Part shown: positions 42,962 to 52,780 of the stretch, in pieces
How the letters are laid out: every line of letters begins with the position of its first letter
How positions within the stretch are numbered: the first letter of the stretch is position 1
Assembly: GCA_045643145.1 (NCBI GenBank)
Contig: JAZUKG010000163.1
Span: 1-64,000 of the forward strand
DNA from: SVFI01 sp045643145
Lineage (GTDB): Bacteria > Bacillota > Clostridia > Lachnospirales > Lachnospiraceae
Reading direction: 5' to 3'
DNA: 64,000 nucleotides
Notes under the pieces: model-generated
The model's database searches: none
Told to the model about the DNA's origin: nothing
Seen by the model: the letters and a program-made list of their open reading frames with translations, nothing else
Translations under genes and position numbers: made by a program

Positions 42962-44644
42962 TCAATAAGCATTCCTATTTCCCGGCGCATTTCTCAGACA
43001 CAAAGCGCCCCAGCCTGACAAGCTGTCCGGAAGCCTTGTCTGAAATGGCAGCTTCCTCGCTCCTTTTAACAGGGCAGCTTTTAACTTTTCTCCGTATAGA
43101 TACGGATCATTTCCTTTTACCGGTCCCCATTCCAGCAGCAGGGCTGTTGCCCCTGTCACCATCGGAGTCGCATAAGACGTACCACTCACTCTTTGGTATC
43201 CAAACTCCGGCGGAAGCAATAAATCCACTCCCGGCGCTGCCAAATCCGGCTTATCCAGTTGCCAGATGGAATCTCCTCCCAGGCTCCCTCTTCCCGAAAA
43301 GTCTGCATAGGAAGAATAGGTACTATCGTAAGCCCCCACACAAATGGCGCGCTTGGCAGTGGCCGGAATCGTAACTGTCCGAAGCGGACTAGGATTTAGA
43401 AATCTCGTAGTTTGCATTCGAAAGCCGTAGCTGGGCAAATACATATGAAAGGTACCGTTTTTCACCTCGGTTCCTTTTATCTGAAATTCCCAGATTCCGG
43501 ACTCCAAATAGGTATCCAGCGGCAAAAACTCTATAAAAAACTCTGCCTTTGTCGTATAAGGCTTTGCCGTACCCGAATATATAAAAAGTATATTTCGGCC
43601 AAGATTAACCTGATTCATGCGAACCGTTTTGGCATCAAAGCTCTGCGTATATCGCTTTTGCCCGGGTGTCAAAATCGTAATTTCAAAAGAATCCATGGCA
43701 TAGCTCCAAAGCTGAACACTCAGACTCCTTTCGTACGCTCCTACTGCCAGTTCAGCCATTTGTACATCGCCCGTTTGCCAAATATGCCCTTCAAAATGTC
43801 CCTCTCTCGAAGCCTCATTTCCGCTCCCGATACAGATGTTTCCGATGATATCCTGCGCCGTCGCATCTATATATCTTTCCAGCAGGGAATCTCCGTCATG
43901 GCTCCCATATGTATTTCCGTAACTGATATTGACTGCCAATGGCCTGTGAAACTTTAGCGCCTTATCCTTTAGCCATTTTATCGCTCGCATCAAATTGGTG
44001 GTATGCGGAAAACTGTCCTGATTTTCTATATTAAGCTTTACGATCAAAAGCTCACTATTGGGTGCCACCTTTGAAGCAATCGCTGCTACCCGGCTTCCGT
44101 GTCCGCTTCTGTCAAAAGGAAGCTCCGTATTTGCCAGAAGTGCATCATTTATTTCCTCTGCACTATATTCTCTGCTTTCGTCCTGATCATAAAGATATCT
44201 GACTTTTGTTTTACGATTCTCATCGAGAAAGATTGGATTTTTCAGATCAATTCCGGAGTCAATAATCCCGATAAATACACCTTCTCCGGATAACTCATCT
44301 ACCCCCGGATTTAGTCCAAAGCAGGATTTTTCAAGAGCCGTCCGGAGCTGGGGCATCAGTCTTTTGGGCATCTCTATGTATTCAATCTCTTCCCTGTCTG
44401 CAAAGTCTTCAATCAGTTCTGCAGAAAGCGTCACAATATAATAATTGTAATCCAAAGGTTCGATGGTTATCCTGTCAGTTTGCAGACCTTGAATATCTCT
44501 GCTGCTTTTTACAATCAGCTCCCAGCGTTTTTCCTCCTGCAAAAAACCTGCATTCAATGCCATCGCTTCCTTTCGTTCTTCTTCCGAAAGGGTTAGGGCC
44601 AGGCTCAGGGAATCCTCTATTTTTTGATTTTTCTCCATATGCAT
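42962..44644 (-). CDS. S8-family (subtilisin-like) serine protease, Csp-like
   Basis: 560 aa. The complete triad is visible: Asp129 in IGIIDSGID, His182 in SGHGSRVAAIA and Ser490 in SGTSYATPMVTGA. An N-terminal prodomain-like region (about 40-100) and a beta-rich insert (about 300-430) resemble the clostridial Csp germination proteases, but no partner or spore gene is adjacent, so other roles are possible. No signal peptide. The second ATG (44638) has better spacing to GAGAGA. First gene of a run through to sufC-sufB. Confidence 0.88.
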   Translation of the reverse strand: MHMEKNQKIEDSLSLALTLSEEERKEAMALNAGFLQEEKRWELIVKSSRDIQGLQTDRITIEPLDYNYYIVTLSAELIEDFADREEIEYIEMPKRLMPQLRTALEKSCFGLNPGVDELSGEGVFIGIIDSGIDLKNPIFLDENRKTKVRYLYDQDESREYSAEEINDALLANTELPFDRSGHGSRVAAIASKVAPNSELLIVKLNIENQDSFPHTTNLMRAIKWLKDKALKFHRPLAVNISYGNTYGSHDGDSLLERYIDATAQDIIGNICIGSGNEASREGHFEGHIWQTGDVQMAELAVGAYERSLSVQLWSYAMDSFEITILTPGQKRYTQSFDAKTVRMNQVNLGRNILFIYSGTAKPYTTKAEFFIEFLPLDTYLESGIWEFQIKGTEVKNGTFHMYLPSYGFRMQTTRFLNPSPLRTVTIPATAKRAICVGAYDSTYSSYADFSGRGSLGGDSIWQLDKPDLAAPGVDLLLPPEFGYQRVSGTSYATPMVTGATALLLEWGPVKGNDPYLYGEKLKAALLKGARKLPFQTRLPDSLSGWGALCLRNAPGNRNAY

Positions 44645-44726
44645 TCTCTCTGTTTATACTATTTTTTCATCCTATGATATACGACCTTCCATTATCACTT
44701 TTCACAGTATTTTCACGGCCTTTTCA

Positions 44727-44755
44727 TTGTTTGAAAAATTAAATTATGGTATGAT
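44727..44755 (+). promoter_or_regulatory. Candidate promoter of the AraC-type regulator
   Basis: TTGTTT (44727-44732), 17-bp spacer, TATGAT (44750-44755), about 40 bp upstream of the preferred start codon. Moderate match. Confidence 0.5.
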
Positions 44756-44794
44756 GCAAATAATAGGGAAATGAAATTTAGGGAGACATCGCTC

Positions 44795-45772
44795 ATGGAA
44801 GAACAAGTAAAAGGATTTGATCTGGCCGTAGATGCCAATCAAAGAGAAACTACCGTACACGGAAGTTTGGATTATCCGGTTTCTGTATATCGAATTAATA
44901 TGAGCAGAGTACATGCCGGCTATATGCGTTGGCACTGGCATGAAGAACTCGAACTCGTTTATATCGCCGAGGGACAGCTCGAAGTATCGATACAAAATGC
45001 GACTCAGATTCTGTCACAAGGAGATATCTTTTTTGTAAACAGGGATGCTCTGCACTGTGCTCGTCAGCTTCCGGGACAGCCTTGTATTTTATATTCCATT
45101 CTCTTTCATGTGAATTATTTATTCGGATATGAACATTCCTACCTGGCAAACAAATATTTACTGCCAATCGTACATTTTCATAACCAGACCTCTGTTTTTC
45201 CTTTATTAAAAGAAAAGCATTTCCCACATATTACAGAAATCGTGACTGAAATCATACGATTATCCAAAGAAAAACCCTTTGCCTATGAAATCATGACAAA
45301 GGATTTATTACTAAGATTTTGGCTGGAACTATTAGATTTTTATCAAGGTTTCATTGTAGAAAGAACCGATGATTTTCAGGCTTCCCATCAGCTGAGCATT
45401 GATGAGGAGCGTGTCAAATCAGCAGTTGCCTATATTGCCGGTCATTATGATATGCCGATTACTTTAGAAGACATTGCTGCTGCCATTCATGTCAGCAAAA
45501 GTGAGTGCTGCCGCTGTTTTAAACGATGCCTGAAAATGTCACCCTTTGACTACCTGCTAAAGTACAGAATATATACAGCAGTGGATATGATTACCAACAA
45601 TCCGGACAAGCTGTCCGTTTCTCAGATCGCTGCCAAAACAGGTTTTAACTCCAGCAGTTATTTTAACAAAACATTTCGCAAGTATATGAAATGTACTCCG
45701 TCTGAGTACAAGAAAAATCATGCGAACAAAGTCAGTCCTCAGATTCATCGGTCAAATGGTGTAATCTCCTGA
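44795..45772 (+). CDS. AraC-family transcriptional regulator with cupin sensor
   Basis: 325 aa. The N-terminal cupin domain has MRWHWHEELELVYIAEGQLEV and LSQGDIFFVNRDALHCAR (about 40-95). The C-terminal 100 residues hold two helix-turn-helix motifs (LEDIAAAIHVSKSECCRCFKR and LSVSQIAAKTGFNSSSYFNKTFRKYMKCTPSEYKK). Probably senses a sugar or related ligand. I chose the ATG at 44795 with AGGGAG upstream; the one at 44771 has no spacing. Divergent from the protease; overlaps the ABC permease by 41 bp at the 3' ends. Confidence 0.9.
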   Translation: MEEQVKGFDLAVDANQRETTVHGSLDYPVSVYRINMSRVHAGYMRWHWHEELELVYIAEGQLEVSIQNATQILSQGDIFFVNRDALHCARQLPGQPCILYSILFHVNYLFGYEHSYLANKYLLPIVHFHNQTSVFPLLKEKHFPHITEIVTEIIRLSKEKPFAYEIMTKDLLLRFWLELLDFYQGFIVERTDDFQASHQLSIDEERVKSAVAYIAGHYDMPITLEDIAAAIHVSKSECCRCFKRCLKMSPFDYLLKYRIYTAVDMITNNPDKLSVSQIAAKTGFNSSSYFNKTFRKYMKCTPSEYKKNHANKVSPQIHRSNGVIS

Positions 45773-47408
45773 TACTCTTTTTCAAAAAGAAATATCTGGA
45801 TGCAACTGCCAGCAGGACACTAAGCAAAGCAAAAAATACATATAAAATTAGCATATGCTTACGATCCGGTGCATATAAAAGGAAAGCCATAGCGCAAAGG
45901 ACTCCTGCTATCAGCATGGAAAGAGACATGTGAAAAAACACATTCACATTTCCTCTCATAACAGCTCCTTCATCCTCCCAGGTGAGTCTGGGATGTACGC
46001 TGTCTAAGTAAATTCCCAAATAGGTAATGGCAATTGTCATGCCAAGGTACAGTACAAACAGACACAGCACCGATTCCATCCCCGGATTTATAAACAGACT
46101 GGCTATCATAACACACAAATACCCGGCAAAGACGGCCATATCAATGGCAATCTTTGCTTTTCTTTTTATCTGCGTTCCATAGGAAAGCGGAATGCTTTTC
46201 ATAAAGGTAATCTGCTGTCCTTCTCTCGAAAATGCTGTCGCTGCAATCGCATTGGCTCCCGGAATCAAACAGGCCAAAATGATATGCAGCATAAGATAAT
46301 ACAAATCTGCCTTTCCCAATTGCAGGCTCATAAATTCTCTGTATTTCATAAAGGTCTGACTCTGCCCCTTCCAGAAAAATACCAGTGCGAGCGCAAATGG
46401 CCATACATAGGTCATCAATACACAGTTTGAAATATAGGAACCGGTTCGAAACAGGAGTCTAAACTCTTTTTCATAATAAGACAAACCTGCACTCTTTTTT
46501 TCATAGCTTTGCTTTGCCGACAAAAGACCACCTTTTCTTTTTGCATTGGAAGTACTGTTTAGTCTGTTAAGTCCATATAAATAAAGCTTATTAGCAACAA
46601 ACAAAAGCACCAGTATTCCCAGAATATTGATTAGGAGATATGCGAGAAATTCTACAACATTTCCACCGGCAAATGCTCTGGTAAATAAATAGTTGGTATA
46701 AAAAAGACGATTCATGGAAATCAGAAATCCACTGGTATTATTTTGCATACTTTCTACAAAATTTTCTACCATAATACCATCCAGTCCGCCCATGGAATAA
46801 AACGCAAAGCCTGTCAGTCCTAAAGACATTGCCCATACAAATAGATTGGTCTGTCTTTTGGTACGCATAAAAAACGGAAGCGCCATTCCGATGATACTAA
46901 ACAGTGCACATTCCACCATCGGAAAAATCGGAATTGTAAACAAACCGATCAGCATAAACAAAAAACTTTTTATCGTAATCCCTGCTGCAATAAAATATCC
47001 TACAAAAGCACTAAAGATTGTAAACAGTTCCAATCCGCATTCTGCCATATAGGTTCGAAGGAGCTTGATCAAAATAATCTCCGAGGTCTTTAGCGGCAGT
47101 GGCAACAAATGCTCTAAATCCGACGAAAAATAAAAGCTCGTCAGCACTACCTGAAATCCAAATACGAGTGCAAACAGACTCATAAAATGAATAATCACCA
47201 AAAGTCCCTGATAGTCTTGCCCGGCTTCTAACAATGCCAGTGTCATAATGTAGGACAAAAAGCCCACAACAAAACAGGCCGGTATCATAATACAGGCAAT
47301 CGCGAAAACAGATAATATTTGATATAATCTCGCACTCTTTTTATTTTGAGGCTTTGATGGAGCCGATGTAAACATCAGCGCCTTTGTCAAAATCCAAACT
47401 TTTTTCAT
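45732..47408 (-). CDS. ABC exporter permease
   Basis: 558 aa with about 12 predicted membrane helices, e.g. IMIPACFVVGFLSYIMTLAL, IIHFMSLFALVFGFQVVL and MLHIILACLIPGANAIAATA. It resembles the large putative ABC exporter permeases (PF16949-like). Its partner ATPase lies 73 bp upstream on the same strand. The 3' end overlaps the convergent AraC-type gene by 41 bp. Substrate unknown; the ending KKSIRRLHHLTDESED is a cytosolic tail. Confidence 0.83.
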   Translation of the reverse strand: MKKVWILTKALMFTSAPSKPQNKKSARLYQILSVFAIACIMIPACFVVGFLSYIMTLALLEAGQDYQGLLVIIHFMSLFALVFGFQVVLTSFYFSSDLEHLLPLPLKTSEIILIKLLRTYMAECGLELFTIFSAFVGYFIAAGITIKSFLFMLIGLFTIPIFPMVECALFSIIGMALPFFMRTKRQTNLFVWAMSLGLTGFAFYSMGGLDGIMVENFVESMQNNTSGFLISMNRLFYTNYLFTRAFAGGNVVEFLAYLLINILGILVLLFVANKLYLYGLNRLNSTSNAKRKGGLLSAKQSYEKKSAGLSYYEKEFRLLFRTGSYISNCVLMTYVWPFALALVFFWKGQSQTFMKYREFMSLQLGKADLYYLMLHIILACLIPGANAIAATAFSREGQQITFMKSIPLSYGTQIKRKAKIAIDMAVFAGYLCVMIASLFINPGMESVLCLFVLYLGMTIAITYLGIYLDSVHPRLTWEDEGAVMRGNVNVFFHMSLSMLIAGVLCAMAFLLYAPDRKHMLILYVFFALLSVLLAVASRYFFLKKSIRRLHHLTDESED

Positions 47409-47481
47409 ATCCGGCCTTTCTCATGTCTCGATTGTTTACCATCGAGGCCCTCGCCATGCTAAATCAGTCATGCTAAAAATG

Positions 47482-48201
47482 TTAATTTGATGAAACCAGT
47501 AAAAAGATTTCTTCTAAATCCTTGTCCGGGTATTTCTGCTTTAAGCTTTCCAAATCCCCGTCATAGGAAAGCTGTCCTTTTTTTACCATTAAAATACGAC
47601 TGCAGAGCTGCTCTGCTACAGTTAAGACATGCGTAGAAAAAAAGACTGCATTTCCGTTTTTGGCATGCTCCTTCATCCTGCGCTTCAACTCATAGCTGGC
47701 CTTGGGATCGAGTCCTGTCATAGGCTCATCCAAAATCCAAACCGGCGGTTTATGTAACAAAGTTCCGATAATCATAATCTTTTGTCTCATACCGTGTGAA
47801 TAATCATTCATCGGAGTATATAAATGCTCAGTCATTTCAAAGCTTTGCGCCAGTTCTTCAATCGTCGCCTCTCTTTGGTCAGTATCTACCTCATATAAAT
47901 CCGCCATAAGCAGCAAATATTCCATACCGGTCAGACGCAAAAACAAATCCGGATTATCTGAAATGTATCCGATTTGCTGTTTTGCCCGTAAAGGCTCTAT
48001 CTGCATATCCAGACCCTTTATCTCTATATGTCCGCATGTCGGCTTTAATATCCCTGTCATCATTTTTATGGTAGTAGTTTTCCCGGCGCCGTTTTCACCT
48101 ACGAAGCCGACTATTTCTCCGGGACCGATTCGAAAGGACATATCCTTTACGGCATAAAAATCTTTTCCAAATACTTTTGATACCTGATCTAAATAAATCA
48201 T
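47482..48201 (-). CDS. ABC transporter ATP-binding protein
   Basis: 239 aa. Walker A GENGAGKTTTIKMM (about 38-50), Walker B VWILDEPMTGLDP and switch His FFSTHVL are standard. The signature loop is YSHGMRQKIMI in place of LSGGQ, seen in some ABC exporters of the CcmA/YhaQ type. Together with the permease at 45732 it forms an exporter, perhaps for peptides, lipids or Na+; the substrate is not readable. It starts 55 bp after the pseudouridine synthase gene. Confidence 0.92.
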   Translation of the reverse strand: MIYLDQVSKVFGKDFYAVKDMSFRIGPGEIVGFVGENGAGKTTTIKMMTGILKPTCGHIEIKGLDMQIEPLRAKQQIGYISDNPDLFLRLTGMEYLLLMADLYEVDTDQREATIEELAQSFEMTEHLYTPMNDYSHGMRQKIMIIGTLLHKPPVWILDEPMTGLDPKASYELKRRMKEHAKNGNAVFFSTHVLTVAEQLCSRILMVKKGQLSYDGDLESLKQKYPDKDLEEIFLLVSSN

Positions 48202-48256
48202 AGTAACTCCTAACTCACTTTATCGTTTCATTATTCATAGCATGGTTTACATAACT

Positions 48257-49171
48257 TTATCCATGATTGGGATTTAATACGTGCTCCATGTCCTGTGGAA
48301 GCGGCGCAGTAAACTCCATTTCTTCTTGGCTGATCGGATGAATAAATTTTAGTCTGTAGGAATGCAGGGCCTGTCTGTCCATCCATTCCATATCCGGATT
48401 GTATAAATAATCTCCGATTAACGGATGTCCGATATGCTTTAAATGCACCCTGATCTGGTGCGTTCTTCCGGTTTCTAATACGAGAGATAACAGGGTATGT
48501 CCGTTTGCCTGTCTGACAACCTGATAATGTGTCACTGCTCTTTCTCCCTTTTCATCTACCACTCTTTCGATGATAGAACCATCCTTTCGTCCGATGGGGG
48601 CATCAATGCATCCACGCTCCGTTTCCATCTCTCCCCGGACCAGAGCAAGATACTCTCTTTGAATATATCCAAAGCAGTCCTTTTGTGCTTTGCCGGCTAT
48701 CATCTGTCCCAGTATTCCGGCACTGATGCTGTGCTTGGCTACAATCGTAAGTCCTGAGGTATCTCTGTCCAAACGATTGATGCAGCGAAACACAAAGGGC
48801 TGATTTTTATGCTCAAAATAATAGGCCAGGCCGTTTGCCAATGTGTTTTCATAGTGATTCAGTGAAGGATGAATCGGCATATTGGCAGGTTTGTTTATGA
48901 CCATCAGATCCTCATCCTCATATATAATATTAAGAGGAAGCCGAATGGGCGGAATATGCTCAGAAACCTCGTTTTCTATCAGCTGAATCTGCAGCATGTC
49001 CTGATCCTTTATTCTGACATTCTGATAAACCGACTCACCGTTTAAAAACACGCTGTCATATTTTTTCAAATCTATTAAATTCTGAGAAGAGAAATGTTTG
49101 ATTTTTAAAAACTCACTGATTTTTAATCCTTCTTCCTCTTTCGTTATTTCAAAAATAAAGGTTCGATTCAT
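48257..49171 (-). CDS. RluA-family pseudouridine synthase
   Basis: 304 aa. An N-terminal S4-like RNA-binding segment (about 1-75) precedes the catalytic domain. The active-site Asp lies in RLDRDTSGLTIVAKH (about 134-148). Further motifs are GRTHQIRVHLKHIGHPLIGDYLYN near the C-terminus. Isomerises uridine in rRNA or tRNA; the exact target cannot be assigned from sequence. Divergent from the OFA-type transporter. Confidence 0.93.
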   Translation of the reverse strand: MNRTFIFEITKEEEGLKISEFLKIKHFSSQNLIDLKKYDSVFLNGESVYQNVRIKDQDMLQIQLIENEVSEHIPPIRLPLNIIYEDEDLMVINKPANMPIHPSLNHYENTLANGLAYYFEHKNQPFVFRCINRLDRDTSGLTIVAKHSISAGILGQMIAGKAQKDCFGYIQREYLALVRGEMETERGCIDAPIGRKDGSIIERVVDEKGERAVTHYQVVRQANGHTLLSLVLETGRTHQIRVHLKHIGHPLIGDYLYNPDMEWMDRQALHSYRLKFIHPISQEEMEFTAPLPQDMEHVLNPNHG

Positions 49172-49256
49172 ATTTTAAGACTCCTGTTTACCTAGAAAAG
49201 TATACCACTTTCCCAAAAAAAAGACAAAAAATGGCGGATATTCGTCAGTTTTATTG

Positions 49257-49285
49257 TTGAACACCTAAAGGATATCGTATATAAT
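49257..49285 (+). promoter_or_regulatory. Promoter of the OFA-type transporter
   Basis: TTGAAC (49257-49262), 17-bp spacer, TATAAT (49280-49285). The leader is about 45 nt. Confidence 0.75.
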
Positions 49286-49335
49286 GTTTTTTGGTATTTT
49301 ATCAACTACAACTAAATAGAAAAGGAAGAAAAGAA

Positions 49336-50697
49336 ATGGGAAACAATTCATCAAAATCAGGTGGCTGGCGTACCAATAAGTGGATTCGTGCAGCTATCCC
49401 CGCACTTTTACTGCACTGCAGTATCGGAACTGTTTATTGCTGGTCTATCTTCAGTCAGGAAATCGCTGATTACATCGGTCACACCAAGGGTGCTACCGAA
49501 TGGGCATTCAGCTTTGCGATTTTCTTTTTAGGTATGTCAGCTGCTTTCCTCGGTAACATCGTAGAGAAGGACATTCACAAGTCTTCATTAATCGCTTCTA
49601 TCTGCTTTGCTTCTGGTATGGCAGGAACCGGTTTCTTTATCTACTACGGCGGACAGCATCAGGGAAGTACCTTAGCTCTTGTTGGAATTTATCTTTGCTA
49701 TGGTTTCATCATGGGTGTCGGTCTTGGTACCGGATATCTTTCACCTGTTAAAACACTTATGCTTTGGTTCGAAGATCGTAAAGGTCTGGCAACCGGTCTT
49801 GCTGTAGCAGGATTTGGTGCTGCTAAAGCGATCGCTTCACCAATCATGCAGTCAATGCTTTCAAACCTCGGTGAAGGCGGTATCTACAAGATGTTCTTAA
49901 TCTTAGCTTGTGTTTATTTCGTAATGATGTTCGTTGGACATTTATTACTCAAGAAACCGGAAGGATGGCATGAACCATCAGGCAGCGAAGCTAAGCCAAG
50001 CATTATCGAAGTAATCAAGACAAAACCTGTAGTAAACTACATCGGTATCTGGTTAATGTTCTACATCAACATTACTTGTGGTCTTGCATTAATCTCTCAG
50101 GAAAAGATGATCGTAAAATGTATCGGACTGGCTGCTTCAGTTGGTATCATCTCAACAGTATCTGCTATCTTCAATGCCGGCGGACGTTTGGGATTCTCAG
50201 CATGGGCTGATACAATGAATGACAGAAATACAATTTACAAATTAATCTTCATCCTTTCTATCGCATTAACAGCTATCGTAATGGTAACAGGCGGTATCAA
50301 GAACGGTGAAGGAAATACATTATTAACTATCTTAGTACTTTGCTTAATCTTTGTAGTAAATGCTGGATACGGCGGAGGATTCTCTAACGTACCTACACTT
50401 CTTTCAGACCACTACGGAATGGGAAGTATCAGTGCTATTCATGGTATTACCTTATCAGCTTGGGCTTTTGCCGGACTTTCAGGTAACCAGATGGCAGCAT
50501 GGATTGTAAAGAACTTCGGTGAAGAAGTAACAAAGGTTGTTGACGGACATGAAATCATCGTTAACCCAACAGGTTATCAGTATGTATTATACGCAACTAT
50601 CGCTCTTTACATCTTAGCTTTAATCATTTGTTTAGTAATGGTTAAACCTACAGATAAAGCAATCGCAGCAAAAGAAGCTAAGAAAGCAAACAAATAA
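49336..50697 (+). CDS. MFS transporter of the OFA (oxalate/formate antiporter) family
   Basis: 453 aa with 12 predicted membrane helices. The OFA signatures are visible: HCSIGTVYCWSIFSQEIADY in helix 1 and LGTGYLSPVKTLMLWFEDRKGLATGLAVAGFG around helices 4-5. Substrates of related proteins include oxalate, formate and other monocarboxylates; the ligand here is unknown. The ATG at 49336 has AGGAAG upstream. Leu is mostly TTA or CTT and Ala GCT, codon use typical of highly expressed genes in such genomes. Own promoter and terminator: a single-gene unit. Confidence 0.9.
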   Translation: MGNNSSKSGGWRTNKWIRAAIPALLLHCSIGTVYCWSIFSQEIADYIGHTKGATEWAFSFAIFFLGMSAAFLGNIVEKDIHKSSLIASICFASGMAGTGFFIYYGGQHQGSTLALVGIYLCYGFIMGVGLGTGYLSPVKTLMLWFEDRKGLATGLAVAGFGAAKAIASPIMQSMLSNLGEGGIYKMFLILACVYFVMMFVGHLLLKKPEGWHEPSGSEAKPSIIEVIKTKPVVNYIGIWLMFYINITCGLALISQEKMIVKCIGLAASVGIISTVSAIFNAGGRLGFSAWADTMNDRNTIYKLIFILSIALTAIVMVTGGIKNGEGNTLLTILVLCLIFVVNAGYGGGFSNVPTLLSDHYGMGSISAIHGITLSAWAFAGLSGNQMAAWIVKNFGEEVTKVVDGHEIIVNPTGYQYVLYATIALYILALIICLVMVKPTDKAIAAKEAKKANK

Positions 50698-50713
50698 TTT
50701 TGAACATAAAAAC

Positions 50714-50741
50714 AGCTCACCAAATGGTGAGCTATTTTTTT
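50714..50741. terminator. Bidirectional terminator between OFA transporter and prfA
   Basis: Stem AGCTCACC (50714-50721) with GGTGAGCT (50726-50733), followed by seven T on the plus strand. On the minus strand it is followed by GTTTTTATG, so it can also end prfA. Confidence 0.92.
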
Positions 50742-50776
50742 ATTGCTTATCTTGATCACAGATTGAGATATCCTGT

Positions 50777-51853
50777 TTAGTTTTCGTTCATCTTTGCAAG
50801 CTTTGCTGCCTGATCGGCTGCGATACATGCATCAATAATTTCCTGAATATCTCCATTCATGATCTTATCCAGTTTATAAAGAGTTAAGTTGATACGGTGA
50901 TCTGTAACTCGTCCCTGTGGGAAGTTGTAGGTTCTGATCTTTTCAGAACGATCTCCGGTACCAATCTGACTTCTTCTGAGTTCTGCCTCTGCATCATGTG
51001 CCTGCTGCATCTGAAGGTCCATAAGTTTTGTTTTCAAAAGAGCAAATGCTTTTGCCTTATTCTGAATCTGAGACTTTTCTGTCTGAGAATAAATGACAAT
51101 ACCGGTTGGGAAGTGAGTTAAACGTACCGCTGAGTCAGTGGTGTTGACACACTGTCCGCCGGCTCCTGAAGAACGGCAAACATCAATCTTGATATCCTTT
51201 TCATCGATTTCGATTTCATCCAGTTCATCTGCTTCCGGCATAACCGCTACCGTAATGGTAGATGTATGAATACGTCCGCCGGATTCAGTTTCCGGTACAC
51301 GCTGTACTCGGTGAGTACCTGATTCATATTTCAAAATAGAATAAGCGCCGTTTCCTGTTACCATAAAGGATACAGACTTCATACCGCCAATTCCGATTTC
51401 TTCTGCTTCCAAAAGCTCACATCTCCAACGTCTGCCTTCTGCATAGTGTACATACATACGATAAATTTCTGCTGCAAATAATGCAGATTCATCTCCGCCG
51501 GCACCTGCTCTGATTTCCACGATAACGTTTTTCTCATCATTAGGGTCCTTTGGAAGTAATAAAATCTTGAGCTCTGTTTCTAATTCTTCAATACGCTTCT
51601 TTGCATCATTTAATTCTTCCTTGAGCATTTCGCGCATTTCTTCATCGTTTTCTTCTTCGAGCATAGCCAAACTGTCTTCTACAGTCTCCTTTGCTGCTTT
51701 ATATTCCTTATATGCCTCAACGATTGGTGTCAGGTCACTTTGTTCCTTCATGAGCTTTCTGAATCGTTCCTGATTGTCAGCAATTCCCGGGCTTGATAAC
51801 TCACCCATGATTTCTTCAAAGCGAATCAATAAATCCTCTAATCTGTCGAACAT
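50777..51853 (-). CDS. prfA: Peptide chain release factor 1
   Basis: 358 aa. Terminates translation at UAA and UAG. The catalytic GGQ motif is in SSGAGGQCVNTTDSAVRLTH. The codon-reading PxT motif appears as VPETESGGRIHTS, marking RF1 rather than RF2. Normal length. It follows prmC by 39 bp; PrmC methylates the Gln of this GGQ. The order rpmE-DUF1385-prmC-prfA is usual for Clostridia. Confidence 0.98.
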   Translation of the reverse strand: MFDRLEDLLIRFEEIMGELSSPGIADNQERFRKLMKEQSDLTPIVEAYKEYKAAKETVEDSLAMLEEENDEEMREMLKEELNDAKKRIEELETELKILLLPKDPNDEKNVIVEIRAGAGGDESALFAAEIYRMYVHYAEGRRWRCELLEAEEIGIGGMKSVSFMVTGNGAYSILKYESGTHRVQRVPETESGGRIHTSTITVAVMPEADELDEIEIDEKDIKIDVCRSSGAGGQCVNTTDSAVRLTHFPTGIVIYSQTEKSQIQNKAKAFALLKTKLMDLQMQQAHDAEAELRRSQIGTGDRSEKIRTYNFPQGRVTDHRINLTLYKLDKIMNGDIQEIIDACIAADQAAKLAKMNEN

Positions 51854-51892
51854 GTTTCTCTCCTTTAATACTGTCTAATTACCATTTTCTAT

Positions 51893-52780
51893 CTAATAAT
51901 ATGTGCCAAAGACAATTCGGTCAAGTCCGCTATAGTCTTTTTTACATTCTACTTCTTTGAATCCGGCCTGTTTCATCAGCTCACAAACCTCTTCTTTTTG
52001 ATCATATCCGATTTCAAAGAACAGCTTTCCGCCCTTTTTCAAATAGGTTTGCGACTTTGCGATAATCTCTCTGTAAAACTGAAGGCCATCCTCCATACCG
52101 TCAAGGGCAATCACCGGTTCATAATCCTTTACTTCAGGCATCAGAGTCTGAATCACATCACTTCGTATATACGGCGGATTCGATACCATGATTTCAAACA
52201 GGCCATCTTCGCAGTCTATTTGTTTTAATACTTCTAATGCAGCCTCTGTTTGGTTTTCAAAAGCCTGAAACAGATCGCTTTCCAATAGATAAGCTCGCTT
52301 TTTCATAGAAAGCTTTTCTCTGTTTGCATTTGCCACCTCAAGGGCCTTTGGGGAAATATCAATTCCGATTCCCATGGTATCATTGGAATAATGTAAAAGG
52401 CTTAATAAAATGCATCCGCTTCCGGTACATACATCAAGTATTTTCATTCCGTCATGAAGATGCGGCATAATCTCTTCTACTAAAAGCTCTGTATCCATTC
52501 TCGGAATCAGAACATTTTCATTTACAAAAAAGTCAAGTCCCATAAAGCACTGCGTTTTTGTCAGATGCTGAAGCGGGATTCTTTTTTTACGAAGCGTCAA
52601 AAGCTCCCGATATCTTTGCTCATCCTCTATGGAAACCTCTTTGTCTGCATCTATCAAAAGCGTACTTCTGCTGCAGCCTGTGACATATTCCAAAAGAAGT
52701 CTGGCATCGATATCACTGTCCGGGACATCTCCCTCTGTCAGAAAGTCCCTGCCGTATTCATATAGTTTACGATATTTCAT
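51893..52780 (-). CDS. prmC: Release factor glutamine methyltransferase PrmC
   Basis: 295 aa. N5-methylates the Gln of the GGQ motif of release factors. The SAM loop is ILDVCTGSGCILLSL (about 113-127) and the substrate loop is SNPPYIRSDVI. The N-terminal helical bundle precedes it. The ATG at 52780 has AGGTG upstream; an in-frame GTG four codons earlier is weaker. It overlaps the DUF1385 gene by 14 bp. Confidence 0.96.
   Translation of the reverse strand: MKYRKLYEYGRDFLTEGDVPDSDIDARLLLEYVTGCSRSTLLIDADKEVSIEDEQRYRELLTLRKKRIPLQHLTKTQCFMGLDFFVNENVLIPRMDTELLVEEIMPHLHDGMKILDVCTGSGCILLSLLHYSNDTMGIGIDISPKALEVANANREKLSMKKRAYLLESDLFQAFENQTEAALEVLKQIDCEDGLFEIMVSNPPYIRSDVIQTLMPEVKDYEPVIALDGMEDGLQFYREIIAKSQTYLKKGGKLFFEIGYDQKEEVCELMKQAGFKEVECKKDYSGLDRIVFGTYY

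Noticed and set aside
42766..43374. 202-aa plus-strand open frame across the protease/Rossmann gene junction
   Set aside because: It overlaps two supported genes on the other strand and is Pro/Ser/Leu rich in the way of a shadow frame.
43412..43957. 181-aa plus-strand open frame opposite the S8 protease
   Set aside because: Antisense to an intact catalytic-triad protease; no recognisable domain.
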